NCBI GenBank assembly: GCA_037127255.1
Contig: JBANSL010000005.1
Location: forward strand, 76,637,160-76,701,159
DNA length: 64,000 nucleotides
Direction of reading: 5' to 3'
Origin: Persicaria tinctoria
Lineage: Eukaryota > Streptophyta > Magnoliopsida > Caryophyllales > Polygonaceae
Shown here: one piece after another, positions 1 to 9,900 of the stretch
Numbering within the stretch: position 1 is the stretch's first letter
Layout of the letters: each line of letters opens with the position of its first letter
The notes under the pieces: model-generated
The model's input: the letters and a program-made list of their open reading frames with translations, nothing else
What the model was told of the DNA's origin: nothing
Database searches by the model: none
Program-made: the position numbers and the translations under genes

Positions 1-406
1 GTGAAGTGAGGAATAAGAGCAGGTTGTCAAGTTCAGTGATGAGTCTAAGGGGAGAGTCGTTGATGAGGATGGCACAGCAACCAAGACCAGTATCAATGAA
101 AGCGAAAATCAAACAACCTTTTTAATCTGATTTTTTATATATTTTTTTAATTTCAATTTTGAAATAATATTTGCATGGGAATGTTGTAGATATTTTGGTA
201 TTCAAGGGGGTTTTAGTTTTGTTCCCTGCGAAATCCCAAAACAGAGTTGAGAGGTGATACTTGTGGTTGCATTTATAGGAGGGAAAGGGGGTGGTGAGGA
301 CTGAGGAGTACTCAGAAAGTGAACAAGTGAGGTGGGTGTTATTACACAATCATATCTATCTTGTGTCCTCACCATAATTGTACGGCTGGTTTTTTTTTTG
401 GCAGGT
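1..406. other. Unassigned sequence at window start
   Basis: No gene can be supported here. Positions 1-121 read open on the minus strand with a hydrophobic stretch, which could be the edge of a gene or remnant cut by the window, but no family is recognisable. The 75-codon minus frame at 122-349 is AT-biased and looks fortuitous. Confidence 0.3.
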
Positions 407-539
407 GGTAGACGGATCCTTGATCCATTCCGGATTGGCTCACCGGAAAGGACTTGTGAGTAGTACTCATAGGCCCCGGTTCGAACTCCGGAATGGTCGC
501 TTATTTACCAATTCAAGGTAGACGGATCCTTGATCCATT
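407..539 (+). mobile_element. Short tRNA-like (SINE-like) insertion with 23-bp direct repeats
   Basis: An 87-bp segment (430-516) lies between two perfect 23-bp direct repeats, 407-429 and 517-539, as a target-site duplication would. Inside it are a weak Pol III A box (TGGCTCACCGG, 436-446, one base short of consensus) and a good B box (GGTTCGAACTCC, 478-489) about 40 bp apart, the spacing of tRNA-derived SINEs. There is no A tail and the length is short for a plant SINE. It may be a truncated SINE or a tRNA-like fragment caught in a local duplication. Confidence 0.5.
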
Positions 540-844
540 TCATATTTAGTACGACATATGTCCATTAATAATTGTAAGTTATAAAATATACAATCTCTTC
601 ATCCGCAAAAACATATCATTTTAGAGGTTCGGTTTTGTTCATAAAAACATGTGATTGTAGGTATTTTATCTTCTACTTTACGAAAATGTCATTGACATGA
701 TTGATGGGTTGTGGTTTGTAGTTTTTTGATAAAGTACAAAGTAGAGTAATAAATGAGAGTAAATTAGTAAAAATGGAGTATATTATTGACTTTCTTAACA
801 ATTGTGCAAAGAGTTAAAATAACTTGTTTTCGCGAACGGATATA

Positions 845-1531
845 TAGGGGTTGAAATGGGTCGGGTGATGGATAGGTGGAACTATTTTTTCACCCGACCC
901 GTCTAAAAAAATCTCACCCGACCCATCACCCACCCATGAAATGTTTCACCCATCACCCGATCCATCGGTTGATCGGATGGGTCGGGTGATTAATCGGGTG
1001 AAACCAAACACGTTGAACGGTTGAAGCCAAAATAAAATTACATGAAGCAATTGACCATATCTTGAAGCCAGAATAAGATTATATCAACCAAAACAACATA
1101 AGTCATAAACCAAATGAACTACAAATGGAAATGCATAAGAAGCTATTGGAAAGTTCAAATCATAAGTAAAAATAAACCGATGGAGCTACAAAGAAGCATT
1201 CCCTTGTCCAAAAGAAGGAAAATGTCGAACAAGATGGTGATACTTATTTGCCAAGGCCAAGGGTATGTAATACAATATTTATTTATTTTCAAACTATTAT
1301 TTATTTATTTATATATTTATAAGTATTTTATAATAAACGGGTGGACTAACGGGTGAGCTAGCGGGTGATCTAGCGGTTCGGGTGATGGGTTGGGTAATGG
1401 GTCGGGTAGTGGGTGAAAACCTATCACCCATCACCCGACCCATCACCCATCCGTCACCCGGTTTTTTTCGGGTTTTCACCCGGATATTCGGGTCGGGTGA
1501 ATCGGTCACCCACGGGTGATTTCCACCCCTA
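845..1531. mobile_element. Non-autonomous hAT-type DNA transposon (687 bp)
   Basis: The ends form an imperfect terminal inverted repeat: TAGGGGTTGAAAT at the left and TAGGGGTGGAAAT read inward from the right. The element is flanked by an exact 8-bp duplication, CGGATATA (837-844 and 1532-1539), the size made by hAT transposases. The outer ~150 bp at each end are packed with both orientations of a GGGTCGGGTGATGG-like motif, the subterminal repeat pattern of hAT elements. The middle is AT-rich and codes for no transposase, so it would need one supplied in trans. Confidence 0.85.
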
Positions 1532-1616
1532 CGGATATACAGATGGATCTATGATCCGTTCATTAAAAAAAATTCAAAGGGCGGAATAAATTAAAATAAG
1601 GAAAAAACAAATAAAT

Positions 1617-2137
1617 TGTTAAAGTCGGCTGGGCTCAGTGGGGCTCAGACAAGCTGGAGGGAGGTCGTGTGTGCGGGCCCACATACGAGAGACTCGAACA
1701 ACACATAAACCCAACGGGGTTCCATTATATGTTGTTCAAGTATTCTCTATATAAGAGATGTGGGACAACCACATTCCAACACGCCCCCTCAAGTTCAACG
1801 ACATTTTTAGCCAAGTTGCACTTGCCACATGCGCTTAAATGGGAACCAATGCCCGCGACATGTCAACAAGGCCAGCCACCCCACTAATCCGAAACCTATA
1901 CAGCAACTAGCCGAACCCGGCTCTGATACCATGTTAAAGTCGACTGGGCTCGGTGGGGCTCAGACAAGCCGGAGGGAGGTCGTGTGAGCGGGCCCACATA
2001 CGAGAGACTCGAACAACACATAAACCCAACGGGGTTCCATCTCAAAACCAATTGGCAATGAGAGGAGTAGTTCTTCAACCTTATATGTTGTTCAAGTATT
2101 CTCTATATAACCGATGTGGGACAACCACATTCCAACA
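1617..2137 (-). mobile_element. TRIM retrotransposon (terminal-repeat in miniature)
   Basis: Two direct terminal repeats, 1617-1781 and 1932-2137, enclose only 150 bp. Read on the minus strand, each begins TGTTGGAATGTGG and ends in TTTAACA. The bases right after the minus-strand 5' LTR (1919-1931) are TGGTATCAGAGCC, the usual primer-binding site for initiator Met-tRNA. A G-rich polypurine tract (CTTGAGGGGGCG, minus strand of 1782-1793) precedes the 3' LTR. An exact 5-bp target duplication TAAAT flanks the element (1612-1616, 2138-2142). There is no coding capacity. The left LTR lacks about 41 bp present in the right one. Confidence 0.92.
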
Positions 2138-2387
2138 TAAATAGAGCAAGATTGAAGAAGAAGAATTGAAAAAGGATGGATCATAATCCGTCCTTGTATA
2201 TATTAAAAAAAAAGATAGAAAGGAAAAAAATAATACAAGGATACGTCCTTTAAAATCCCAAGACATGGATGGATCATGGTTTGTCCATATATTTATTTTA
2301 CAACTTGCAATGACTTTTAGACAGGTGTCAAGTTTGGAATTAGCCCAATTCGAACGGGTTTAGCTGCTTTATATTTAGATTGTCGGA

Positions 2388-2865
2388 TTGTGTATTGTGT
2401 TTTTTCCGCCGCCGCCATCACCATGGCTTCCCTTCCAGCCCTTCATCGCCTCGCCGGTTCTCGCCTCACCTCCGCCTTACAAACGACCCACCTTCATGAC
2501 CCACCACCTAGGCTTCCAGTTGCTTTCGGCCACTGCCACCAACCTTTCGCCGCCTCGCCCAGCAGCTTTCCCGGCAGTCCTCGCCCTTGCCTGCAACCTT
2601 CAGCCCCCTCAGACTCGGCCTCCGCGGCTCCGCCCTTGCGCTGAAGCTTCCCCGGCAAGCTCTCGTCCTGCAGCACTCAGTCCCCTAGGCCCCCGCGTCC
2701 TCAGCCTTCTACGTCTCCGCTCCCGCCTCCCTTGTCTCCGCCATCCCGCCACAGTTGTGGCACCTTCGGCTCCGCCATCTAGCCACCCCCACCGACCTTT
2801 CGCCACGGCCCACCTTCAGGTGTGGGTGATTAAGTGTAATTCAGGTTGTTCCAATGTTATTTGAT
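2388..2865 (+). other. GC-rich orphan open segment, identity unknown
   Basis: A sharply GC- and C-rich block sits in AT-rich surroundings and holds overlapping open frames of 158 and 84 codons. One start (ATG at 2423, after CCGCCGCCGCCATCACC) has good plant initiation context and would give a Ser/Ala/Pro/Arg-rich peptide like an organelle-targeting leader. The long frames owe their openness mainly to base composition. It could be a truncated first exon, a captured gene fragment or the GC-rich 5' region of a retroelement. I recognise no domain. Confidence 0.25.
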
Positions 2866-3164
2866 AACAACGCGTTTTCCGGAGTTTCTCTTTTCCATTT
2901 CGTCCTTCTTTCCAAACCCAAAAAGAGAGTTAAGTGCTCCTTTCGTCATGTCGTATTAGGTATACCTGATAAGGGAGTTTTGGATCTTGCATTAATTTTA
3001 AGGGGGCGAGTAATTCAATTGCCTATTTTCTAACTTGATTTATAATCGTTTTTTTTCATTTTTATATTTTCATAGTTCTTCTTTATTTGTTAATTTATTT
3101 TTTGAAATTTATTATTGGTAATTAATGAAAGAATTTTCAGTTCGAAAACATCAGGAAAGGGGGT

Positions 3165-3623
3165 GAGTGGAGCTCCAAATTCGCATACATGGTGTGGTAC
3201 GCTTGAAAATGTAGAAACACAATGATATTCGAAAGAAAGGACATGGTTGGGGGGCTCGTTGAAGCTAGCAGTGAAGAAACAAGCCAGGATCTACAAGGAG
3301 ATTAGTAGCAAGACCAGCTCACTCCACTAGTCTTGAGTGACCCAGGAGCCCTCATCCCGACTAGATCTTCCAACCCTCATCCCGACTACCATTTGGTTGA
3401 CCAATGTCATCGACTCATAGATGCTACCAATTGGGAGGTGAAAATCAGTAGAATTCGACGCCAAGCTAATGCCTTGGCTGATGCACAAGCCAACTCGTCA
3501 CTTAGCTTAAGTAATGCATTTATCGAACATTGTACGCTTCCTAATTTTATTTCAAACTCCTCAGAGGTTGTAACTACGTTGGGGGCTCCCAACATTTCTA
3601 AAGAAAAAAATTATTTGACGTAA
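3165..3623 (+). pseudogene. LINE (non-LTR retrotransposon) 3' remnant, RNase H end
   Basis: The open frame at 3333-3623 ends in a segment typical of the C-terminal RNase H-like domain of plant LINE polyproteins, with the signature IRRQANALAD near 3452-3481 (the R..N..AD.A pattern). About 100 bp upstream, 3190-3240 reads like the W..RN..IF linker that precedes this domain in such proteins, but in a different frame. No reverse transcriptase or endonuclease lies nearby, so this is a decayed fragment. It is older than, and distinct from, the full-length LINE that follows. Confidence 0.6.
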
Positions 3624-4727
3624 TAAGTGGTGGATCCAAGGGTGGGCGACACTGAGCCTTTGCCCAAACCGATTCGGAAAAAAGTATAAGAATATGTGTT
3701 ATGTAAAAAAAAATTAAAAGATAAAATATAAGTATCTTTAGTGATTTAGTGTTATCAACCATATTCAAATCCCACTAGGCACATGGAGAACTTGAACTTT
3801 GTTTCCTCCGTCCCTGCTCCCCCTTCCTCCTCTTGCTAGGTTCTGGGTTTTCTTAGCTGGTTCCGCCGTCTCCTTACTAGCAGCAGCCACCTTGGGTGGT
3901 TTGCTTCTAGCAATGGATCCAACCTTATTGCAACCCCCTCCACAAACAAACCCCTAAACCTCAACAAATTTCTCAAACAAAAATCAACCCCTGCACCCAA
4001 AACACACCCTATTGTATTCAATGTAAATTATTGTCCCAACAAAGCCTTAGCCGGTTGTAATTCCAATTTGGGATCGTGCCTAACCCTCTTTCCAAGAGGT
4101 GTGATGGTTGAGTATCTCCAGGAATTTGCTCTTTACATTTATGGTGATTTTTCAATCATCAGGAGAACTAAAATTACCCCTCCTCTTGAAACCTCTCACA
4201 AAACTTTTAACTATAAACTTTATATCAAACATTATGCCACAAAACTTTGGGTTAACCATAATCCCAGCCCTAATGATCTCACTAACGACTACTCTATAGC
4301 TAATTATGGCCCTACAGATCAGCTGATTGGCCAGCTGGATGCGGTGGAGAGGATTAACGGTGCCCGGGGCGCTGTTCTTCTCTCGGCATCTGGGATTGAG
4401 CAACCACAGAAGAGGGAAACAATTGAGTTTATCCACCACAAGAAGCAATCTGGGGAGTATGGGATGCATCTAGACGCTCCCATGGATCTTCCCGAAGCGT
4501 TTCCCCTTGGTTCTCCAAAAAAAGGTATGATTAATCCTATATCTCTCAATTTTGTTATGATTACCACCTTTGCTACCTATTATCTTTTGAATCTGTATGG
4601 TTATCACCTTCACAATCTGGCGCCTAACTTGACTATAAATAGACACCTTAATGATAGTGCTAATCCTCACCTCTTCTCATCCCTTACTTGCCTTACTTAC
4701 TGCATGCTCAACTCCCTCTATGTGATC

Positions 4728-6248
4728 ATGGATCAACAACCTTCTTTTGTCGAAGCCTTGATCAACACCACCAGGCAGGGCATCTCTTTTGAGCATGTGC
4801 CTACTTCCACCCACACCCCTGAACCCACTCTCTCATTGGCTCTGGATAGCCAATCTCTGCATTCCCAAGCTCTTGAGAACCACTCCTTCCATGCCATTCC
4901 CATCAGCTCTGCCCCTCCTCTGGATGCTAACCACATCTCTGATCCTTATTCCATCCCTAGAGTTAAAGATCTGCACAACAAGCTCACGGATTTCAGCCTG
5001 GTAGGCCGCTTTGTCCAGGCCCCAGTTGATCTCAAACAAGTAGCTGGCAAACTCAAAGTTGAATGGAAGCACTTGAAGGGTAGCTGGGGAGTGGATACCA
5101 TTGGAAATGACTGGTTCATTTTCAGATTCGCCAACAGAGAAGATCGAGCCATTGCCTGGACCAACAGACCCTATCATGTGCAAGGATCTCTTCTTGCTCT
5201 CTATCCTTGGTCAGACGTCTTCAACCCCTCAGATGAAGACACCACCTCGGCTGATGTTTGGATCCGTATTCCAGGTTTGCCCCGTCAATTCTATACCTCT
5301 GAAGCCATCTCTTACATCCTCAGTGCTGGGGGTGTTGGCACTCTCATTAGAATTGACCAAGCCTCAAACCTCCGCAACAAACTCCGCTTTGCTAGAGCCT
5401 GTGTCAACATCTCCTTACTTTCTACCTTAACCACCTTTGTCCATTTTCGCAAGAATGAGCATGAAACTGCTCGCCTGCGTATTTGGTACGAAGACTTCTC
5501 TGATGGTTGTGGTTGCTGCGGGGCTTATGATCATACTTATGATGATTGCCCTCTTAATGCTCCCAGGCCAAAAAAATTCAACCTGGTCCTTGAAGAGAAT
5601 CCGAGCATTGATCTCCTTACCCAGTCTCCCTCCAACAGAGTCCCAACTGAGCCTAGGCTCATGACCAATACCAGTGCTTTTGTTCCTTTCTCCCACATTG
5701 ATGACCCTACTGTCACCCAAACCATGACCCCAAGATCTGGCGATTTTGGTCTTCTCCCCATGATCTCTCAAGCCCCCTATCACTCTCATGCCAAGTCTCC
5801 TGCTGTCACCACTGGCAATCCCAACTACTCCAACGAGCTGATCAACCACCTCATTAACCTCAACAACGCTCATGTCGCTAAGCTCTCGGCTGATTGCTCC
5901 ACCCCTCCTTTTGCTATAGCACCCTCCATCCTTCACACCATCTTAGCCTCTGCTAATCAGACCGGCTCCACCTCTAACCCCCCCGGGGATATGAATAGAG
6001 AGGATGCTCTCAGGACTCAAATGAAAGGTAAAATGGTGGACAATGGCAATGATACTGAAGAATCCCATCACTCTATCAGGTCTGACTGCTCAATGATCAG
6101 AAAGATGAGTGGCATTGTCATCAGGCCTGATGATGATGACATGCTGCACAACATCCAGGAGCAAGCTAAACGCAAAGAAGAGGAGGATCAGTCTGAAGCT
6201 TTTTCCCAGACCAACAAGAAGCCTAAAAAGAAAAAGATATCCCCGTGA
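4728..6248 (+). CDS. LINE ORF1 protein, DUF4283-type with CCHC knuckle
   Basis: This 506-residue nucleic-acid-binding protein is expected to package the LINE transcript. Residues ~105-235 resemble the plant DUF4283 domain, with its W..L..FW-like core and a DVWIRIPGLP segment. A zinc knuckle of form C-x2-C-G-x3-H-x4-C follows at ~260-275 (CGCCGAYDHTYDDC). The C-terminus is strongly basic (KKPKKKK), suggesting RNA binding or nuclear import. I chose ATG 4728 because the conserved region starts after it. The frame stays open upstream to 4068, but that stretch reads like a pyrimidine-rich 5' UTR. ORF1 ends at 6248, with ORF2 in another frame downstream. Assignment to plant L1-like LINEs is secure; the exact start is inferred. 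Confidence 0.85.
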   Translation: MDQQPSFVEALINTTRQGISFEHVPTSTHTPEPTLSLALDSQSLHSQALENHSFHAIPISSAPPLDANHISDPYSIPRVKDLHNKLTDFSLVGRFVQAPVDLKQVAGKLKVEWKHLKGSWGVDTIGNDWFIFRFANREDRAIAWTNRPYHVQGSLLALYPWSDVFNPSDEDTTSADVWIRIPGLPRQFYTSEAISYILSAGGVGTLIRIDQASNLRNKLRFARACVNISLLSTLTTFVHFRKNEHETARLRIWYEDFSDGCGCCGAYDHTYDDCPLNAPRPKKFNLVLEENPSIDLLTQSPSNRVPTEPRLMTNTSAFVPFSHIDDPTVTQTMTPRSGDFGLLPMISQAPYHSHAKSPAVTTGNPNYSNELINHLINLNNAHVAKLSADCSTPPFAIAPSILHTILASANQTGSTSNPPGDMNREDALRTQMKGKMVDNGNDTEESHHSIRSDCSMIRKMSGIVIRPDDDDMLHNIQEQAKRKEEEDQSEAFSQTNKKPKKKKISP

Positions 6249-6976
6249 TTATGATCATCTTGCAAACTCTAGGGGGTGAGCTCATTGGAGCTCATATTCT
6301 GCTAAATAATGATATTATCTTGTATCACCCCTCCCCCTACTATTATGCTGTCTCTTGCTTTACCATGTTGCATCTTTGTTTTAATTTCTGGCTTAGCTAT
6401 GTTCCCGCCACCTCTTGTTTATCTCCACAATTTTCAGTCTTAACTGGAGATTACAAGAATGTTTCCAAGTTTTTCTCTATAAATTACATTAATCTCTACT
6501 TCTGCTGTTTGCTGTTACATACTAATCCTGTTTACAGCCTTAAGAATGTTTCTTGTCTTAATTCTCTGAGCACCATTGAGCATGGTTGCAGTGTCTCCTA
6601 CTGGTGTTGTGGTAAGATCCTCTCTTTCCTCACCTCCAAAAACCATAGGATGCGCCCCACTAATTCCCTCTTGGATGTTGTGGTGGCAATCCAACCCAAA
6701 TATACCCAGCAAAAACTTCAATACAAACTTTTACTTCACCACTATTGGATGAGAACAAATGCTCACAGCTGCAATTGCAAACCTACCGGACTGAATATTA
6801 GAGGTACCTTCTATCCCCACTTTAGATACTGCAATGCTTTTCTGTGTACAAGTACTTCCACATATAGCATCTATTACATGGAATACTATCCTAAAATTCC
6901 CAAGAACAAAACAAATTACGCTCTTAAACTCCACTCTTATCCCCATCTCTCAACTGATGTAACAATAGCAAAAACT

Positions 6977-9900
6977 ATGATTCTTATGATTAATATAGGT
7001 TATTGGAATGTTAGAGGCTCTAGAAGGCCTCTCTTGTCCCAAGAAATCAACCAACTTAGAAAAGCTAATAAACTGGACATTCTCACTCTGGCTGAAACCA
7101 AAACTGAATATGCTCCCTCTGATTTCCATATAAATAGCACTGGTTTCTGTTATGCTCATGTTATTAAAGCTTCTGGGCATAAGGGTGGCCTTTGGCTACT
7201 GCATAACCATAACCTGATCATTGATGATCAAACCATACTTGAACAAAATGACAGAATCTGTATGATCAAACTCACTGTCGAAAATCTCTCTTTAGCCTTG
7301 ATCTTTGTTTATGCTCCTTCGATAGAAAGTGAAAAATGTAGATTCTGGAATGATATCTATACTTTTGTCCATAAACACCTCCTTCCTGTTATGATTATAG
7401 GTGACTTGAATGAGTTAGAAAATGATACAGAGAAAGTTGGGGGCTCTGCCCCCACTCTCTCTAGATTTAGAAGACTTCTAAAGGTAAAGGATGAGCTTAG
7501 CCTTCACACTGTCCCTTTCTCTGGCTCCCCTTTTACCTGGAGAAAACACAAACATGCCTATAACAACACTTATGAAAGATTGGACATAATCTTAGCCCAC
7601 CAAAACATCATAACCAAATTCTCTAATCTTAGAGTACAGCACCACCCTTTTTCCTCCTCTGATCATGCCCCAATTACCATCCAGTTGGGATCTACAAACA
7701 CTAAGAAAGGCTCTCCTTTTAGGTTTGAAATGGCTTGGACCTCTGATCCCCATTATGAAGATATTGTCAAAAAAGTTTGGAATAACAAATTTCATGGCTC
7801 CTTTAGCTACAATCTTATCCAGAAGCAAAAACTCCTCAAGAAGAACACCAAAAACTGGTGTAAGAGTCGTGTCAACAACATTCAAAAACAACTTACTGAA
7901 ATTAACCAAACTATCCTTAAGCTTCAAAATCAGTTGCCTTGGGGAACCCTCTCTGAGCGGATGGTTTCTCGTCTCAAAAGACTTGAAAACAAAAAATTTG
8001 CTCTCCTTGATTACAACTACAAATTCTGGAAACAAAGAGCTAGAACTAAACATACTCTTCTTGCTGACAAAAATACTAAGTACTTCCAAACCACTGCCAA
8101 AATTCGAATTTTCAAGAGGAAGACTCTAAACTTTACCACTAGAAGTGGTGAAATTATATCTAATCCTACCAAAATCTCTGAGTCTATCACTGAGGAGATG
8201 ATGGACCGCTTCATTAGTGATAACCAACAGATTATCAGTCCTGAAGATATCCATTTTGTGCAACCTCAAATCACCAGCTTTGATAATGATAATCTCATTA
8301 GAATTCCCTCTTCGAAGGAAATCAAAGACACCGTTGATAGTATGGCCGAAGACAAAACCCCTGGCCCTGATGGCTACCCTCCAGAATTTTACAGTAAGTA
8401 CTGGTCTATAGTGGGTCTCTCCCTTTGTAAAGCCGTTAAAGCATTCTTCCACTCTGGTAACCTCCTAACTGAAATCAACCAAACTTTCATTGCCTTAATC
8501 CCAAAAAATAATGATCCTACAAATATTAACCACTATAGACCTATTAGCCTTTGTAATACTATTTATAAAATCATTACCAAAATCCTAGCTAACAGACTCA
8601 AACCTATCCTTCCTAAGCTCATCAACCCTTTTCAAGGTGCCTTTGTCGAAGGAAGATCAATCCAAGACAACACCCTAATAGCCCATGAGATCTTTCACAG
8701 CTTCCACAAACGCAAAGGAAAGAAAGGCTGGATGGCCTTAAAACTTGACATGGAAAAGGCGTACGACAAAATCAACTGGTCCTATATTAAAGCCACCCTT
8801 ATAAAATTTGGCTTTCACCCAACCTGGATCAACTGGGTCATGAAATGCCTTACCACTCCTACTTTTTCAATTCTGATTAACAACTCTCCAGGTAAACAAT
8901 TTAACCCTAACAGAGGAATTCGGCAAGGTGATCCCCTAGCACCCTACCTCTTTGTCCTCGTGATAGAAAACTTAGCAAGAGAACTCCATCATGAAGCTCT
9001 TAAAGAGGACGCATTGGTAGGTATCCGTCTAACAAAAAATGGCACTACCATTCCATTCCTAACCTTTGCTAACGACACTATTATCTTTGCTGATGCTGCC
9101 CATACTAGCCTTAATACCATTCAGAATATCATGAACAACTTTTCCAACATTTCTGGTCTCACTATAAACCACACTAAAAGCTCTATCCAATTCTCTACCA
9201 ACACAAATCCTAACTTAGCAAGAGACATCTCCCACCACATGAGAATCCCCATCTCTAAAACCATTGAAAAATATCTTGGCATACCTCTAGTAAATGGCAG
9301 AATTAAAAACTGTGTTTTTGAGGAAGCTATTAACAATCTTAAAAAACAACTCTCCAAGTGGAAAGCTTCTTCCCTGTCCCAAGCGGGTAGAGCTGTCCTT
9401 ATCCAGGCTAATCTAAGCTCCAAAACAAATTACCTAATGCAAAATTTTCTCCTCCCTAAGGGTATTCTTCTTCAAATGGACCAAATCAATAAAAATTTCT
9501 TTTGGAATAAATTAAACTCTGAACGCTACACCCCTCTGATTAGCTGGGACAATATTTGTAAACCTAAATCTTTTGGCGGTCTTGGGATCAAAAAAGCTGA
9601 AGATTTAAATATAAGCCTGCAGCTTAAGCTCTTATGGAAAATTTACAAGGATGAAAATATCATTTGGGTCAATATCATTAAGGAAAAATACCTTCAAAAT
9701 ACACATATTAGCCAAAGAACTAACACTAACACCTCTTGGCAATTTGGTAGGCTCCTTTCCCTTAGACACAAATTCAACAGAGGCATCAACTGGATCATTG
9801 GAGACGGTAAAACCATAAATGTCTGGAATGATCCCTGGCTGGAGGATCAGGACCTCTCTGCCTTCCAGCTGAATAGGGATCCAGACATGAAAATTGAAAA

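Noticed and set aside
478..489. Functional tRNA gene
   Set aside because: Only A- and B-box-like sequences are present; no cloverleaf arms or acceptor stem can be drawn over the expected ~73 bp.
2160..2290. Small MITE between GGATGGATCATAATCC-like repeats
   Set aside because: Inverted repeats are short and interrupted, with no consistent target duplication.
2388..2864. 158-codon Pro/Ala/Ser-rich ORF as a gene
   Set aside because: Several frames are open at once because of C-rich composition; no domain or supporting downstream exon. Kept only as an orphan segment.
7592..8089. 165-codon minus frame inside the LINE
   Set aside because: Antisense shadow of ORF2; AT-rich codons and no domain.
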